Shown piece by piece: positions 7,901 to 14,907 of a stretch of DNA of 64,000 nt. The notes beneath the pieces were generated by a model, which searched no databases, was not told where the DNA came from, and saw only the letters and a list, made by a program, of their open reading frames with translations. A program made the position numbers and the translations under genes. The DNA lies in contig CANRJY010000006.1 of the NCBI GenBank assembly GCA_947631085.1, forward strand, positions 1 to 64,000, in the 5' to 3' direction. Position 1 is the stretch's first letter; every line of letters starts with the position of its first letter. This DNA is from an uncultured Clostridia bacterium. Its GTDB lineage: Bacteria; Bacillota; Clostridia; UBA1381.

Positions 7901-10757
7901 CTTAAACGGCGGAACCGGCGGCGATGATTTCACAGCCGAGAATCCCGTAAATGAGGGAGAAAGCTTTACATTCCCCGCCGACCCGACAAAGGCAGGTTAT
8001 ACATTCAAGGGTTGGTCTGCCGAGGGTGACGAAAAGCTTTATAAGGCAGGAGATGAAGTTGAGGTTACCGTTGACGTGACATACACCGCACAGTATGAGG
8101 CGGTTGTTGCTCCCGCTAAGACGTTCAAGGTTACGCTTGACCTAAACGGCGGTACGGCAGGAGAAGGCTTTGCAGCAAGCTCAACGGTAAATGAGGGAGA
8201 AAGCTTTACATTCCCCGCTAACCCCACAAAGACCGGCTATATATTCAAGGGCTGGTCTGCCGGCGGCGGCAAGACGCTCTACAAGGCAGGAGATAAAGTT
8301 GTAGTTACCGCTGATGTAACATACACAGCGCAGTATGAGGAAGTTGTTGCTCCCGCCAAGACGTTTAAGGTTACGCTTGATTTAAACGGCGGTACAGCGG
8401 GAGAAGGCTTTGCGGCAAGCTCAACGGTAAATGAGGGAGAAAGCTTTACATTCCCCGCTAACCCCACAAAGACCGGCTATATATTCAAGGGCTGGTCTGT
8501 CGAGGGTGACGAAAAGCTTTATAAGGCAGGAGATACAGTTGTAGTTACCGCTGATGTAACATACACAGCGCAGTATGAGGAAGTTGTTGTTCCCGCTAAG
8601 ACGTTCAAGGTTACGCTTGACCTAAACGGCGGTACGGCGGGAGAAGGCTTTGCGGCAAGCTCAACGGTAAATGAGGGAGAAAGCTTTACATTCCCCGCTG
8701 ACCCCACAAAGGCCGGCTATACATTCAAGGGCTGGTCTGCCGAGGGTGACGAAAAGCTTTATAAGGCAGGAGATGAAGTTGAGGTTACCGCTGACGTGAC
8801 ATACACCGCACAATATGAGGCTGTTGTTGCTCCTGCCAAGACGTTCAAGGTTATGCTTGACGTAAACGGAGGAAACGGCGGCGCGGGCTTTACAGCCGAA
8901 AATACCGTAAATGAGGGAGAAAGCTTTACATTCCCCGCTGATCCAATAAAAGACGGCTATACATTTAAAGGCTGGTCTGCCGAAGGTGACGAAAAGCTTT
9001 ATAAAGCAGGAGATACAGTTACAGTTACCGCTGACGTGACATACACCGCACAATATGAGGCGGTTGTTGCTCCCACAAAGACGTTTAAGGTTACGCTTGA
9101 CTTAAACGGCGGTACGGCAGGGGAAGGCTTTACGGCAAGCTCAACGGTAAATGAGGGAGAAAGCTTTACATTCCCCGCTGACCCCACAAAGGCAGACTAT
9201 ATATTCAAGGGCTGGTCTGTCGAGGGTGACGAAAAGCTTTATAAGGCAGGAGATGAAGTTGAGGTTACCGCTGACGTGACATACACCGCACAGTATGAGG
9301 CGGTTGTTGCTCCCGCTAAGACGTTCAAGGTTATGCTTGACTTAAACGGCGGTACAGCGGGAGAGGGCTTTGCGGCAAGCTCAACGGTAAATGAGGGAGA
9401 AAGCTTTACATTCCCCGCCAATCCCACAAAGGCAGGTTATACATTCAAGGGCTGGTCCGCCGAGGGTGACGGACATCTCTACAAGGCGGGAGATACGGTT
9501 ACAGTTACATCTGATGTAACATACACAGCGCAGTATGAGGCGGTTGTTGCTCCCGTCAAGACGTTTAAGGTTACTCTTGAACTTAACGGCGGAACCGGCG
9601 GCGCGGGCTTCAAAGCCGAAAATTCCGTAAATGAGGGAGAAAGCTTTACATTCCCTGCTGACCCCACAAAGTCAGGCTATACATTCATGGGCTGGTCTGC
9701 CGAGGGTGACGAAAAGCTTTATAAGGCAGGAGATACAATAGCGGTAGCTTCAGACTTAACATTCACAGCTCAGTGGAATAAAGCAGGCACAGGCTCGGGC
9801 GGCGGTGGTTTCATGCCATATGCGGTTCACTTTGAGACGAATGGCGGCAGCAAGGTGGCATCCCAAGGAATTTTGCGAAACGGCGTTGTGAAAGAGCCGA
9901 CCGCTCCGACAAAGGACGGCTATACGTTCGCGGGATGGTATGAAGATAAAGATTTGACAATCGAATATGACTTTACGTCGAAGGTTACAAAGAGCTTTAC
10001 CTTGTATGCGAAGTGGAATGATGCGAAATCGGATAACGATCCGAGCATACCCGCTTCAACGCCCGATCCCGGAGCAGGCGGAGCGTCGCTCAATTTCGAG
10101 GATCATTACGCGTATATTGTCGGCTATCCCGACGGCAGCGTGCATCCCGATGATACAATCACAAGGGCGGAGGTTGCGACTATATTCTACCGCTTGATGT
10201 CCGACGAATCGCGCAATACGTTTATGACGAACAAAAACGGCTACAGCGACGTTGCACCGGAGGATTGGTTCAATATCGCGGTATCGACCATGAGCGCCGC
10301 GTCGGTAATCAAGGGTTACGAGGACGGCACATTTGCTCCGGAGCAGCCGATAACCCGCGCTGAATTTGCGGTAATGGCGGCGAGATTTGACTCTGATGAG
10401 TATTCGGGCGAGGATAAGTTCCCCGATATAAGCAAACATTGGGCGCACAAGGAAATAAACCGCGCGGCTCAAAAGGGCTGGGTATCCGGCTATCAGGACG
10501 GAACGTTCGGACCTGACCGCTATATCACTCGCGCGGAGGCTATGCGCCTTGTGAACCGCGTTTTGGGACGTATTCCGTCAGCGGAGCATCTGCATGACGA
10601 TATGACGGTATGGCCCGATAACAGTGATAAGTCAGCTTGGTATTATGCCGATGTTCAAGAGGCTACCAACTCACATTATTACGAGAAAAACGGTGAATAC
10701 GAGGTTTGGACGGCAATACGCGAAATGCGCAACTGGGCTGAACTCGAAAGAAGATAA
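1929..10757 (+). CDS. Giant SLH-domain surface protein, 5'-truncated
   Basis: The frame is open from about 1881 and the first usable start is GTG 1929, giving 2942 residues. There is no ribosome site and no signal peptide, although the C-terminus carries three S-layer-homology domains (about residues 2720-2920, each with a TRAE motif) that need export. Order: beta-rich domains (1-650); an Asn/Gly-rich, beta-helix-like stretch (about 660-1100); a region with CxxC pairs spaced like zinc ribbons (about 1170-1445); diverged InlB/Listeria-Bacteroides repeats (1550-1900); nine tandem 80-residue InlB-type repeats (1910-2617); one diverged repeat; then SLH. SLH domains bind pyruvylated wall polymer. 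The product is probably an adhesin whose true start is missing here. Two terminators follow. Confidence 0.85.
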   Translation: MLNPAPVFVQDTTYTGENGKDEYGNKGKYLTTVTVPVTGWYLDEECKQEAVVTLNWNGKVKNPIDDHQFNLNNPIPVYRKIAGEVECKYMAGTFYSDADRAKGEEVIKPYAGTYHPTAAEGKWWIVIDDNGKVTIHATDSKNAEYTYEDVAMDLTMDKKTTNHNNPNFGQITAVTDIKVVIPEWRTAQDNKTLANIAQCAETTFTFIAADNGSSYFMPSVDAIKYANADDGNPWEVQTKSTAAGYNKDLFTKIYKNDRAYSDANKERARKYFENYPGTYYIEDPELDYKLTVTDNGDIYWGDYASGKAPLPADVQFDAIRDENHDGKVNEGENTIVPGTISVWLNGYSTGTYTEKDKATKTTDGTQRADLTWNDTYVDDQPDTEHKFKTSGNVKGYLGGVKTSLVTFALGKYYIPSGDEVTEEDFVKPGTYETTDAEYKIVIEKDDETGKFTYTFYRPDTPETKYPLKLFGSGDAAYLRGKIGMMKKNDVYIVVTKGPYEGFLLTGYEVEYNDLGGKQNNSSNSTTVVLPARTRFTNYALGDTGTNKNIIVVEEGQEKKDGTPYSRLSLALHNVKPNSTIYLEDDIKIGFEAKLPDGVGNVTIDGQGHKILRDTFVNPNTIIMDPEISLMALEEEGAELPEEHYDGAILQVGAEDTVTLKNVTIDGEGKWEIDQDKLKYDKELNKDYDVNVLDDPNGGHPIKEHSGNLVSTDSLIKVAGGTLILDGVTLENFFAGDGYDDDRHFIDFRSTEDGKLEIKSETVFKHNASRSGVCIGNTDEDEILLSGCTTMQDNYCYGGNGGLVVAMEGTQVYMKDGTKIINNITADTNGVFVQLHKKTDGVKDGDNKGEIYSKLHMDGGEIANNIGLRGGSYGWGNTVYLYNGGAFEMNGGTVHDNIGAGISSIYQQPSADTLMLNGGKIYNNTCSLKDDGTDWALDIALMNIGTIGEDMFVGQNFVVGAAAILGGYASGDEYLTNNGKIEGNISVYSYFNNEGNVTTVVNNNTIDGDIRLENGSMIKNNENGLITGNVTVRGSLTESAGESSFHNEGDVKGDIELAEGAHLYNSGEVYGDVTVKSGGTLELNCNEEGHSHGGVIHGDVYLYPDGLIYADVKPTQIDGTIYLEYETEEDRDRMLDVLDTCGITYADIVEIPHVHAEYDETVVEPDNDDYKCTDSWVTLKTCKTCGKVVESEESEPTGHEYYVASVTEATCTTGRIENIRCMNCSAYNSTAKELKHHVSEPLGHKYVENEDLHIPATEYASGHEYYICTECGDLLEIEIPELVHGATKHTFQTDDGEIDKAKGVVTKPETCTEDGEMTFTCEGEGCGAEIRVAIPAKGHRYPDPKDYEVIESADSTCTTAGYITYAPRCTVCNKIDESNKCKVNLQKLPHVMSDWEDVEEGDYLCTAERKQTRSCETCGETEERLGGETGHTWDSTHVTCTVCGYTTSGHQIDYMLNGGVAPKSLADITDRVYTPGKPATLWQPDADEPWTKQTATGQAVFVGWCGTDLGAAPLATAPKDEFIFEVDIPEDADAIVFAVWAVDRNKNNTPDYNETTVSIIYDKNGGTGDVPEPLTDVLPGAAYPLETALELTKDGNIFAGWSLERKNEVITTEEDSLEIITSLVASPYTVPKDTNKDITLYAVYAQDSDNTGKPDYCEDALHVEYYINGGQVHEGYTVNEEGMFYVCNDYHHSGDMATLLAVEYGRTMIYRDKAVLIGWTAGPHAALVTSEEELGGLTISEVSLTGTEANAKVYALWAADENDNHVADYNETTLTHTYHQNQFLAENGKSTISGLKLNVDDKKVPERQNNILPGMGVELAANDSLGSADLVDSEGNKKGHYIQVGWSGYSHGACMSKKDYNNWLIAGDENGYTKDGKYYRVIYDTRFQNAFALWATDNDENGTADFLETHYTITLNLNGGTPTGDGFPHTTVVDYGDSFTFPADPTKAGHIFKGWSADGGKTLYKAGNTVEVTADKTYTALYDAITHTVKLDLNGGTGGDDFTAENPVNEGESFTFPADPTKAGYTFKGWSAEGDEKLYKAGDEVEVTVDVTYTAQYEAVVAPAKTFKVTLDLNGGTAGEGFAASSTVNEGESFTFPANPTKTGYIFKGWSAGGGKTLYKAGDKVVVTADVTYTAQYEEVVAPAKTFKVTLDLNGGTAGEGFAASSTVNEGESFTFPANPTKTGYIFKGWSVEGDEKLYKAGDTVVVTADVTYTAQYEEVVVPAKTFKVTLDLNGGTAGEGFAASSTVNEGESFTFPADPTKAGYTFKGWSAEGDEKLYKAGDEVEVTADVTYTAQYEAVVAPAKTFKVMLDVNGGNGGAGFTAENTVNEGESFTFPADPIKDGYTFKGWSAEGDEKLYKAGDTVTVTADVTYTAQYEAVVAPTKTFKVTLDLNGGTAGEGFTASSTVNEGESFTFPADPTKADYIFKGWSVEGDEKLYKAGDEVEVTADVTYTAQYEAVVAPAKTFKVMLDLNGGTAGEGFAASSTVNEGESFTFPANPTKAGYTFKGWSAEGDGHLYKAGDTVTVTSDVTYTAQYEAVVAPVKTFKVTLELNGGTGGAGFKAENSVNEGESFTFPADPTKSGYTFMGWSAEGDEKLYKAGDTIAVASDLTFTAQWNKAGTGSGGGGFMPYAVHFETNGGSKVASQGILRNGVVKEPTAPTKDGYTFAGWYEDKDLTIEYDFTSKVTKSFTLYAKWNDAKSDNDPSIPASTPDPGAGGASLNFEDHYAYIVGYPDGSVHPDDTITRAEVATIFYRLMSDESRNTFMTNKNGYSDVAPEDWFNIAVSTMSAASVIKGYEDGTFAPEQPITRAEFAVMAARFDSDEYSGEDKFPDISKHWAHKEINRAAQKGWVSGYQDGTFGPDRYITRAEAMRLVNRVLGRIPSAEHLHDDMTVWPDNSDKSAWYYADVQEATNSHYYEKNGEYEVWTAIREMRNWAELERR
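7657..9779 (+). repeat. Nine tandem ~240-bp InlB-type coding repeats
   Basis: Units repeat every 240 bases. The block ATGAGGGAGAAAGCTTTACA recurs unchanged at 7951, 8191, 8431, 8671, 8911, 9151, 9391 and 9631. Each unit codes for about 80 residues with the pattern KVTLDLNGG...FTFPADPTK...FKGWS...LYKAGD...YTAQYE. The first and last units are the most diverged, which suggests expansion in the middle by unequal recombination. Confidence 0.95.
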
Positions 10758-10803
10758 AAATTTTGTTTTCATAAATATTGTCCTTTCTGCTATATAGAAA
10801 GGC

Positions 10804-10842
10804 AACTGCCGCGGAGCTTTTGCTCCGCGGCAGTTATTTGTA
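10804..10842 (+). terminator. Terminator of the surface-protein gene
   Basis: A perfect 14-bp stem, AACTGCCGCGGAGC with its complement at 10822-10835 and a TTTT loop, is followed by a short T-rich tail. It lies 47 bases after the stop codon. Confidence 0.75.
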
Positions 10843-10847
10843 TATTA

Positions 10848-10890
10848 AAAGGCGTTATCTCCGCTCTGCGGGATAACGTCTTTTGGTTTT
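10848..10890. terminator. Second hairpin terminator, possibly bidirectional
   Basis: AAAGGCGTTATC (10848-10859) pairs with GATAACGTCTTT (10872-10883) with one mismatch, and T-rich sequence follows. It could back up the surface-protein terminator or end the minus-strand tiny ORF at 10889-10951. Confidence 0.55.
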
Positions 10891-10951
10891 ACTTATTTGT
10901 TTTTGGAAATACCTTTTGTTTGTTCTTCAAGCTCCGATTCTTTTTAGTCAT
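10889..10951 (-). CDS. Possible 20-residue basic peptide
   Basis: ATG 10951 to TAA 10889 codes for a very basic 20-residue peptide (nine Lys/Arg). AAAGGAC lies about eight bases before the ATG, and a hairpin follows the stop. It directly follows the broken frame at 10964-11113 in the same direction. It may be a genuine tiny gene, the start of a lost longer gene, or chance. No family recognised. Confidence 0.3.
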   Translation of the reverse strand: MTKKNRSLKNKQKVFPKTNK

Positions 10952-10963
10952 AATAATGTCCTT

Positions 10964-11113
10964 TCATCGCATTTTAATATTCTTAAAGAAGTCGCTTCTC
11001 GGTTCAAACGGAACGCGTATGTCATATCCGAGCCGGATAAGCTCTTACAGTTTAATTAACATTAGATTTATTTTCGAGCTCATCATTTCTGAGATTCGGA
11101 CAACATCGTAACG
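10964..11113 (-). pseudogene. Possible decayed minus-strand ORF
   Basis: Minus-strand translation reads RISEMMSSKINLMLIKL, a TAA stop, then ELIRLGYDIRVPFEPRSDFF and a natural TGA. The composition on both sides of the internal stop looks protein-like, and no start codon with a ribosome site precedes it. I suggest a gene remnant with a nonsense mutation, without a family assignment. Chance similarity to coding sequence is the alternative. Confidence 0.3.
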
Positions 11114-11142
11114 ATTGATACGGAGCTAGTTAAATTTTCGGA

Positions 11143-11181
11143 CGTAAAAACACCATGAATCGTAGGTGATTCATGGTGTTT
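11143..11181 (-). terminator. Terminator of the tRNA-Ser pair
   Basis: A perfect 14-bp stem (AAACACCATGAATC at 11148-11161 with its complement at 11168-11181, six-base loop). On the minus strand it ends in GTGTTTTTAC, so it terminates transcription leaving the tRNA genes. Confidence 0.75.
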
Positions 11182-11207
11182 CGCCGTTTTCCCACAGTGG
11201 GAATTAC

Positions 11208-11299
11208 TGGCGGAGAAGGAGAGATTCGAACTCTCGCGCCGGTTTCCCGACCTACACCCTTAGCAGGGGCGCCTCTTCGGCCTACTTGAGTACTTCTCC
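11208..11299 (-). tRNA. tRNA-Ser(GCT)
   Basis: The 92-base minus-strand sequence folds as a class II tRNA with a long variable arm. The acceptor GGAGAAG pairs with CTTCTCC, the anticodon loop CTGCTAA gives anticodon GCT, the T-loop is TTCGAAT, discriminator G73 is present and CCA is encoded. It reads AGC/AGU serine codons. It is the second gene of a tRNA-Ser pair. Confidence 0.95.
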
Positions 11300-11370
11300 A
11301 CGAAGCCCGTATATTGCTTTCACACAGTCCGCCTTCTCGTTTGACCGCGTGTTATACGGTAATATTAAAT

Positions 11371-11458
11371 TGGAGGAGAGAGCGGGATTCGAACCCGCGG
11401 ACGCTCGCACGTCACCGGTTTTCAAGACCGGCTCATTCAACCACTCTGACATCTCTCC
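11371..11458 (-). tRNA. tRNA-Ser(TGA)
   Basis: An 88-base class II tRNA on the minus strand with acceptor GGAGAGA/TCTCTCC, anticodon loop CTTGAAA (anticodon TGA), T-loop TTCGAAT and encoded CCA. The discriminator base is T rather than the G present in the neighbouring tRNA-Ser. It is the first gene after the promoter at 11478-11506. Confidence 0.95.
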
Positions 11459-11477
11459 GAGTCAACTGACGACAATT

Positions 11478-11506
11478 ATTATAGCAAATTTTATATTCTT
11501 TGTCAA
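11478..11506 (-). promoter_or_regulatory. Promoter of the tRNA-Ser pair
   Basis: On the minus strand TTGACA (11506-11501), a 17-base spacer and TATAAT (11483-11478) give a full-consensus promoter about 20 bases before the first tRNA. Confidence 0.85.
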
Positions 11507-11549
11507 CACCTTTTTTTATTTTATTCTAAAATTTATCTCGCGAAAACTA

Positions 11550-11578
11550 TTGATAAAAATGTAATTTTATGTTATACT
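11550..11578 (+). promoter_or_regulatory. Promoter of the 8-oxoguanine glycosylase gene
   Basis: TTGATA (11550-11555), a 17-base spacer and TATACT (11573-11578). Transcription would begin at about 11585, almost on the ATG at 11588. Confidence 0.7.
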
Positions 11579-11587
11579 ATCTATATT

Positions 11588-12460
11588 ATGAGAATTGATA
11601 CAGATAATAACAATGTCGTGCTCACCGATGTCAGGGACTTTGACGTTAATCATATCTTTGACTGCGGTCAGTGTTTTCGATTTAACAGAATCGATGAAAA
11701 TACATATATGGGCGTTGCGTGCGGACGGGCGCTGCGGATTTCTCAGAACAGCGGCGACATTACGCTTTTTAATACGACCGTCGATGATTTTAACGATATT
11801 TGGCATGATTTTTTCGATTTCGGCACGGATTATTCCGAAATCAAAGACGCGCTTGCTCGGGATGACGTTATGCGCGAGGCTTGCCGCTTCGGCGGCGGAA
11901 TACGCATTCTGCGCCAACCGCTGTGGGAAACGGTCGTTTCCTTCATAATATCCGCCAGCAACAACATTCCGCGTATAAAGGGCATTATCGAAAGACTTTG
12001 CGAAAGCTTCGGGGACGCGATACGTTTCGAGGGAAAAACATTCCATACATTTCCCGCAGCGTCCGTTCTCGCGGAGCTTTCCGTTGAGGATTTGTCCGTG
12101 ATACGCGCGGGCTTTCGCGATAAATATATCATCGACGCGGCGAATAAATTCACAAGCGGCGCGCTTTGCGAGGAATATATCCGGTCGCTTTCCACGCCCG
12201 AAGCGAAAAAGGCTCTTATGTCAATTAACGGCGTCGGTAACAAGGTTTCCGATTGTATTCTTCTGTTCGGACTGAACCGCGCCGACTCTTTTCCGGTTGA
12301 CGTGTGGATAAAGCGTATTATCGAGCACTGCTATTTTGATTCGGAGCAAAGTATCGATACAATCAGCCGATTTGCTGAGGAAAAATTCGGTTCTCTCGGG
12401 GGCTATGCCCAGCAGTATCTTTTCTATTGGGCGCGCGAGAATAAAATAGGAATAAACTGA
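11588..12460 (+). CDS. ogg: 8-oxoguanine DNA glycosylase/AP lyase
   Basis: 290 residues. It removes 8-oxoguanine from DNA and nicks the abasic site. An N-terminal OGG-type domain covers about residues 1-105. The helix-hairpin-helix-GVD region at about 210-245 contains GVGNKVSDC with the catalytic Lys219 and PVDVW with Asp238. Their 19-residue spacing equals that of Lys249/Asp268 in human OGG1. The ATG at 11588 is the only early start, has no ribosome site, and lies about three bases after the predicted transcription start, so the mRNA may be leaderless. It is followed after 12 bases by the zinc-ribbon gene. The family call is firm; AlkA is excluded by the catalytic Lys. Confidence 0.9.
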   Translation: MRIDTDNNNVVLTDVRDFDVNHIFDCGQCFRFNRIDENTYMGVACGRALRISQNSGDITLFNTTVDDFNDIWHDFFDFGTDYSEIKDALARDDVMREACRFGGGIRILRQPLWETVVSFIISASNNIPRIKGIIERLCESFGDAIRFEGKTFHTFPAASVLAELSVEDLSVIRAGFRDKYIIDAANKFTSGALCEEYIRSLSTPEAKKALMSINGVGNKVSDCILLFGLNRADSFPVDVWIKRIIEHCYFDSEQSIDTISRFAEEKFGSLGGYAQQYLFYWARENKIGIN

Positions 12461-12472
12461 GGAGATGTCTTT

Positions 12473-13081
12473 ATGCTGATAGATTTTAAGAGGGTAATAG
12501 CCTTTATATGCCCGTTCTGTTCAAATCTTTCCACGAGACGCCTTTCGCTGTTCAATTTTTCCGGCGGCGCCGAGATAAAGCTCATATGTCCGGTAAACGG
12601 CTGCCACGAGGAGTGCGCTCACATTCATCAGCACAAGGATAAATATCGAATAGATATAGAATGTCCCTTGTGCGGCGAAACGCACACGCATTCCATAAAG
12701 ATGTCGTCATTTTGGAATAAGCGGTTGGTGACATACAGGTGTCCGGAGACGAATGTGGACATATTTTTCATCGGCGAGCATGACGCGGTTGAGGACGCCA
12801 TTCAAAAAAACGCCGATGTGTACGAGGATTTAAGCGGCGAAACATTCGTAAACGATATGAATGCGGAGCAGCGTGCTCTTTACGATAAAATCATAGAGCG
12901 CGTACGGGATTTATACGATAACGACGCCATACACTGCTCCTGCGGCAGCGACCGCGTAAGCGCGGCGGTTTATGACAATAAGCTCGCGTTTTCGTGTCTT
13001 AAATGCCATAAAACGCGCTATGTCGAATTTAGCGAGGACACTCTGAAAATGCTCAGGAGCGCAGGCTCCGTTATGATTTAG
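12473..13081 (+). CDS. Hypothetical zinc-ribbon protein
   Basis: 202 residues, function unknown. Four Cys pairs suggest two or more structural zinc sites: CPFC at about residue 14, CPVNGC near 40, CPLCGE near 63, and a C-terminal CSC...CLKC pair (about 160-180). There is no signal peptide or membrane segment, so it is probably cytosolic. GAGGAG precedes ATG 12473. The gene follows the glycosylase within one likely transcript and precedes the aldolase by 43 bases. CxxC ribbons of this type often bind nucleic acid or act as folding modules, but I cannot choose. Confidence 0.7.
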   Translation: MLIDFKRVIAFICPFCSNLSTRRLSLFNFSGGAEIKLICPVNGCHEECAHIHQHKDKYRIDIECPLCGETHTHSIKMSSFWNKRLVTYRCPETNVDIFFIGEHDAVEDAIQKNADVYEDLSGETFVNDMNAEQRALYDKIIERVRDLYDNDAIHCSCGSDRVSAAVYDNKLAFSCLKCHKTRYVEFSEDTLKMLRSAGSVMI

Positions 13082-13124
13082 TAAAAAATATACAATTTAT
13101 ATAACTTTAAGGGAGGAATTTATT

Positions 13125-13988
13125 ATGTTAGTATCTGCAACAGAAATGTTAAACAAAGCCCGCGCCGGCAAATATGCCGTGGGTCAGTTCAACATCAACA
13201 ATCTTGAATGGACAAAGGCTGTTTTATCGACAGCTCAGGAGAATAAATCGCCTGTTATTTTAGGCGTATCCGAGGGCGCGGGAAAATATATGACCGGCTT
13301 TAAGACAGTCGCGGCTATGGTTAAGGCGATGCTTGAGGAAATGAAAATAACCGTCCCCGTAGCGCTTCACCTCGACCACGGCACATACGAGGGCTGCTAT
13401 AAGTGTATCGAAGCCGGCTTCTCATCGATAATGTTTGACGGCTCGCACTTCCCTATCGAGGAAAACGTGGCTAAAACCACCGAGCTTGTTAAGGTATGCC
13501 ATGAAAAGGGTATGTCAATCGAAGCAGAGGTGGGTTCTATCGGCGGCGAAGAAGACGGCGTTGTGGGTATGGGCGAAATCGCGGACCCGCAGGAGTGCAA
13601 GAAAATAGCGGATCTCGGCGTTGACTTCTTGGCAGCGGGCATAGGCAACATACACGGCAAATATCCGGCAAACTGGAAGGGACTCGATTTTAACGCCCTT
13701 GCCGAAATAAAGGCGCTTATCGGCGACCTGCCGCTCGTTCTTCACGGCGGAACGGGTATTCCGGCTGATATGATACAAAAGGCTATTTCACTCGGCGTTG
13801 CGAAAATCAACGTAAATACCGAATGTCAGCTCTATTTCCAGGAGGCAACAAGAAAGTATATCGAGGAAGGCAAAGACCTCCAGGGCAAGGGCTTTGACCC
13901 GAGAAAGCTGCTTCTCCCGGGAACGGAAGCGATAAAGGTAATAGTTAAGGAAAAAATGGAGCTGTTCGGCTCAATAAACAAAGCTTAA
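13125..13988 (+). CDS. fba: Class II fructose-1,6-bisphosphate aldolase
   Basis: 287 residues, the normal length. It reversibly cleaves fructose 1,6-bisphosphate to glyceraldehyde 3-phosphate and dihydroxyacetone phosphate in glycolysis, using zinc. HLDHG at residues 82-86 carries the catalytic Asp84 and zinc ligand His85. SIEAEVG near 127-133, GIGNIHGKYP near 170-180, and LHGGTGIP with AKINVNTE supply further metal and phosphate contacts. A good ribosome site (GGGAGG) lies before ATG 13125. It is probably cytosolic and strongly expressed, and is followed by its own terminator. Tagatose-bisphosphate aldolase is a relative, but gene context gives no reason to prefer it. Confidence 0.92.
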   Translation: MLVSATEMLNKARAGKYAVGQFNINNLEWTKAVLSTAQENKSPVILGVSEGAGKYMTGFKTVAAMVKAMLEEMKITVPVALHLDHGTYEGCYKCIEAGFSSIMFDGSHFPIEENVAKTTELVKVCHEKGMSIEAEVGSIGGEEDGVVGMGEIADPQECKKIADLGVDFLAAGIGNIHGKYPANWKGLDFNALAEIKALIGDLPLVLHGGTGIPADMIQKAISLGVAKINVNTECQLYFQEATRKYIEEGKDLQGKGFDPRKLLLPGTEAIKVIVKEKMELFGSINKA

Positions 13989-13997
13989 TCAGCATTT

Positions 13998-14037
13998 AAA
14001 CACGCCCCTTATCATATTTTGATAAGGGGTGTTTTTT
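13998..14037 (+). terminator. Aldolase terminator overlapping the next ribosome site
   Basis: CCCCTTATC pairs with GATAAGGGG around a short loop, extended by AAACA/TGTTT past a two-base bulge and followed by six T. The 3' arm, AAGGGG, is also the only ribosome-binding sequence in front of the deacetylase start at 14038. Confidence 0.75.
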
Positions 14038-14889
14038 GTGCCGAAAAAAATATTTGTGATTTGCGCCTTGTTCATATCGGCTCTTGCTATAGCATTTTTT
14101 ATAAATACAAACGGAGCGATAGAGACTATGTCGTATAATATGTCCGTACCGCTGCCAATACTTATGTATCACAGCGTCCTAACGGACGAAAGTCTTTCCG
14201 GAATGTACGTCATAACGCCGAAGCAGCTTGAATCCGATATAATTTATCTGCTCAGCCGCGGATATAACACCGTATCGGTAGAGCAGCTCGCCGCGTATGT
14301 CGAGCGAGGTGAAGAGCTTCCGGAAAATCCGGTTATGCTGACGTTTGACGACGGCTGTTACAATAACTATTCATATGTTCTGCCGCTTCTCGAAAAATAC
14401 GAGGCGCGCGCCGTTTTTAATATAGTCGGCGAGTTTACGGATGAATATTCCCAAAACGGAGTGGTAAATCCGACCTACAGCTATATGCGCTGGACGGAGA
14501 TCTATCGTCTCTACCGCGATCCGCATGTCGAAATCGGCAACCATTCGTACGGGTTTCATTACATGGTAAACGGAAGAAAGGGCGCGGGGCGGAAGTGGAA
14601 CGAGGGCAAAGACGCTTATAAAAAGCTTTTTTACGAGGACACAAAGCTGGTACAGGACGAGTCGGAAAGCATAACCGGCTATAAACCGACAGTATACGCG
14701 TATCCGTTCGGTGAATATACAGAGGAGTCGGAAGAGATACTTCACGATATGGGATTTAAGGCAAGCTTCAGCTGCACCGAGGGCATGAATCATATCACAA
14801 GAGATCCCGAATGTCTGTTCCTTTTAAAGCGCTGGAACCGTCCAAGCGGTATAAGCTCAGAGGAGTTTTTCAAAGAAATAGGCATATAA
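14038..14889 (+). CDS. Membrane-anchored polysaccharide deacetylase
   Basis: About 283 residues from GTG 14038. An N-terminal hydrophobic segment (about 5-24) anchors or exports it; the NodB-homology domain follows from about residue 38. The metal/catalytic motifs are TFDDG (102-106), NHSYGFH (168-174) and YPFGEY near 225. Such enzymes remove acetyl groups from peptidoglycan or other wall or exopolysaccharide sugars. The first GTG (14029) lies inside the terminator stem, so I choose 14038, which has AAGGGG eight bases upstream. That site is also the terminator arm, so read-through transcripts may hide it. The substrate cannot be told from sequence. Confidence 0.85.
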   Translation: MPKKIFVICALFISALAIAFFINTNGAIETMSYNMSVPLPILMYHSVLTDESLSGMYVITPKQLESDIIYLLSRGYNTVSVEQLAAYVERGEELPENPVMLTFDDGCYNNYSYVLPLLEKYEARAVFNIVGEFTDEYSQNGVVNPTYSYMRWTEIYRLYRDPHVEIGNHSYGFHYMVNGRKGAGRKWNEGKDAYKKLFYEDTKLVQDESESITGYKPTVYAYPFGEYTEESEEILHDMGFKASFSCTEGMNHITRDPECLFLLKRWNRPSGISSEEFFKEIGI

Positions 14890-14907
14890 AAGCCTTTTTG
14901 AGAGGAT

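Noticed and set aside
7657-9779. Regular repeats that could be taken for a CRISPR or satellite array
   Set aside because: The 240-bp units stay in one reading frame and code for InlB-type repeats; there are no short repeat-spacer units.
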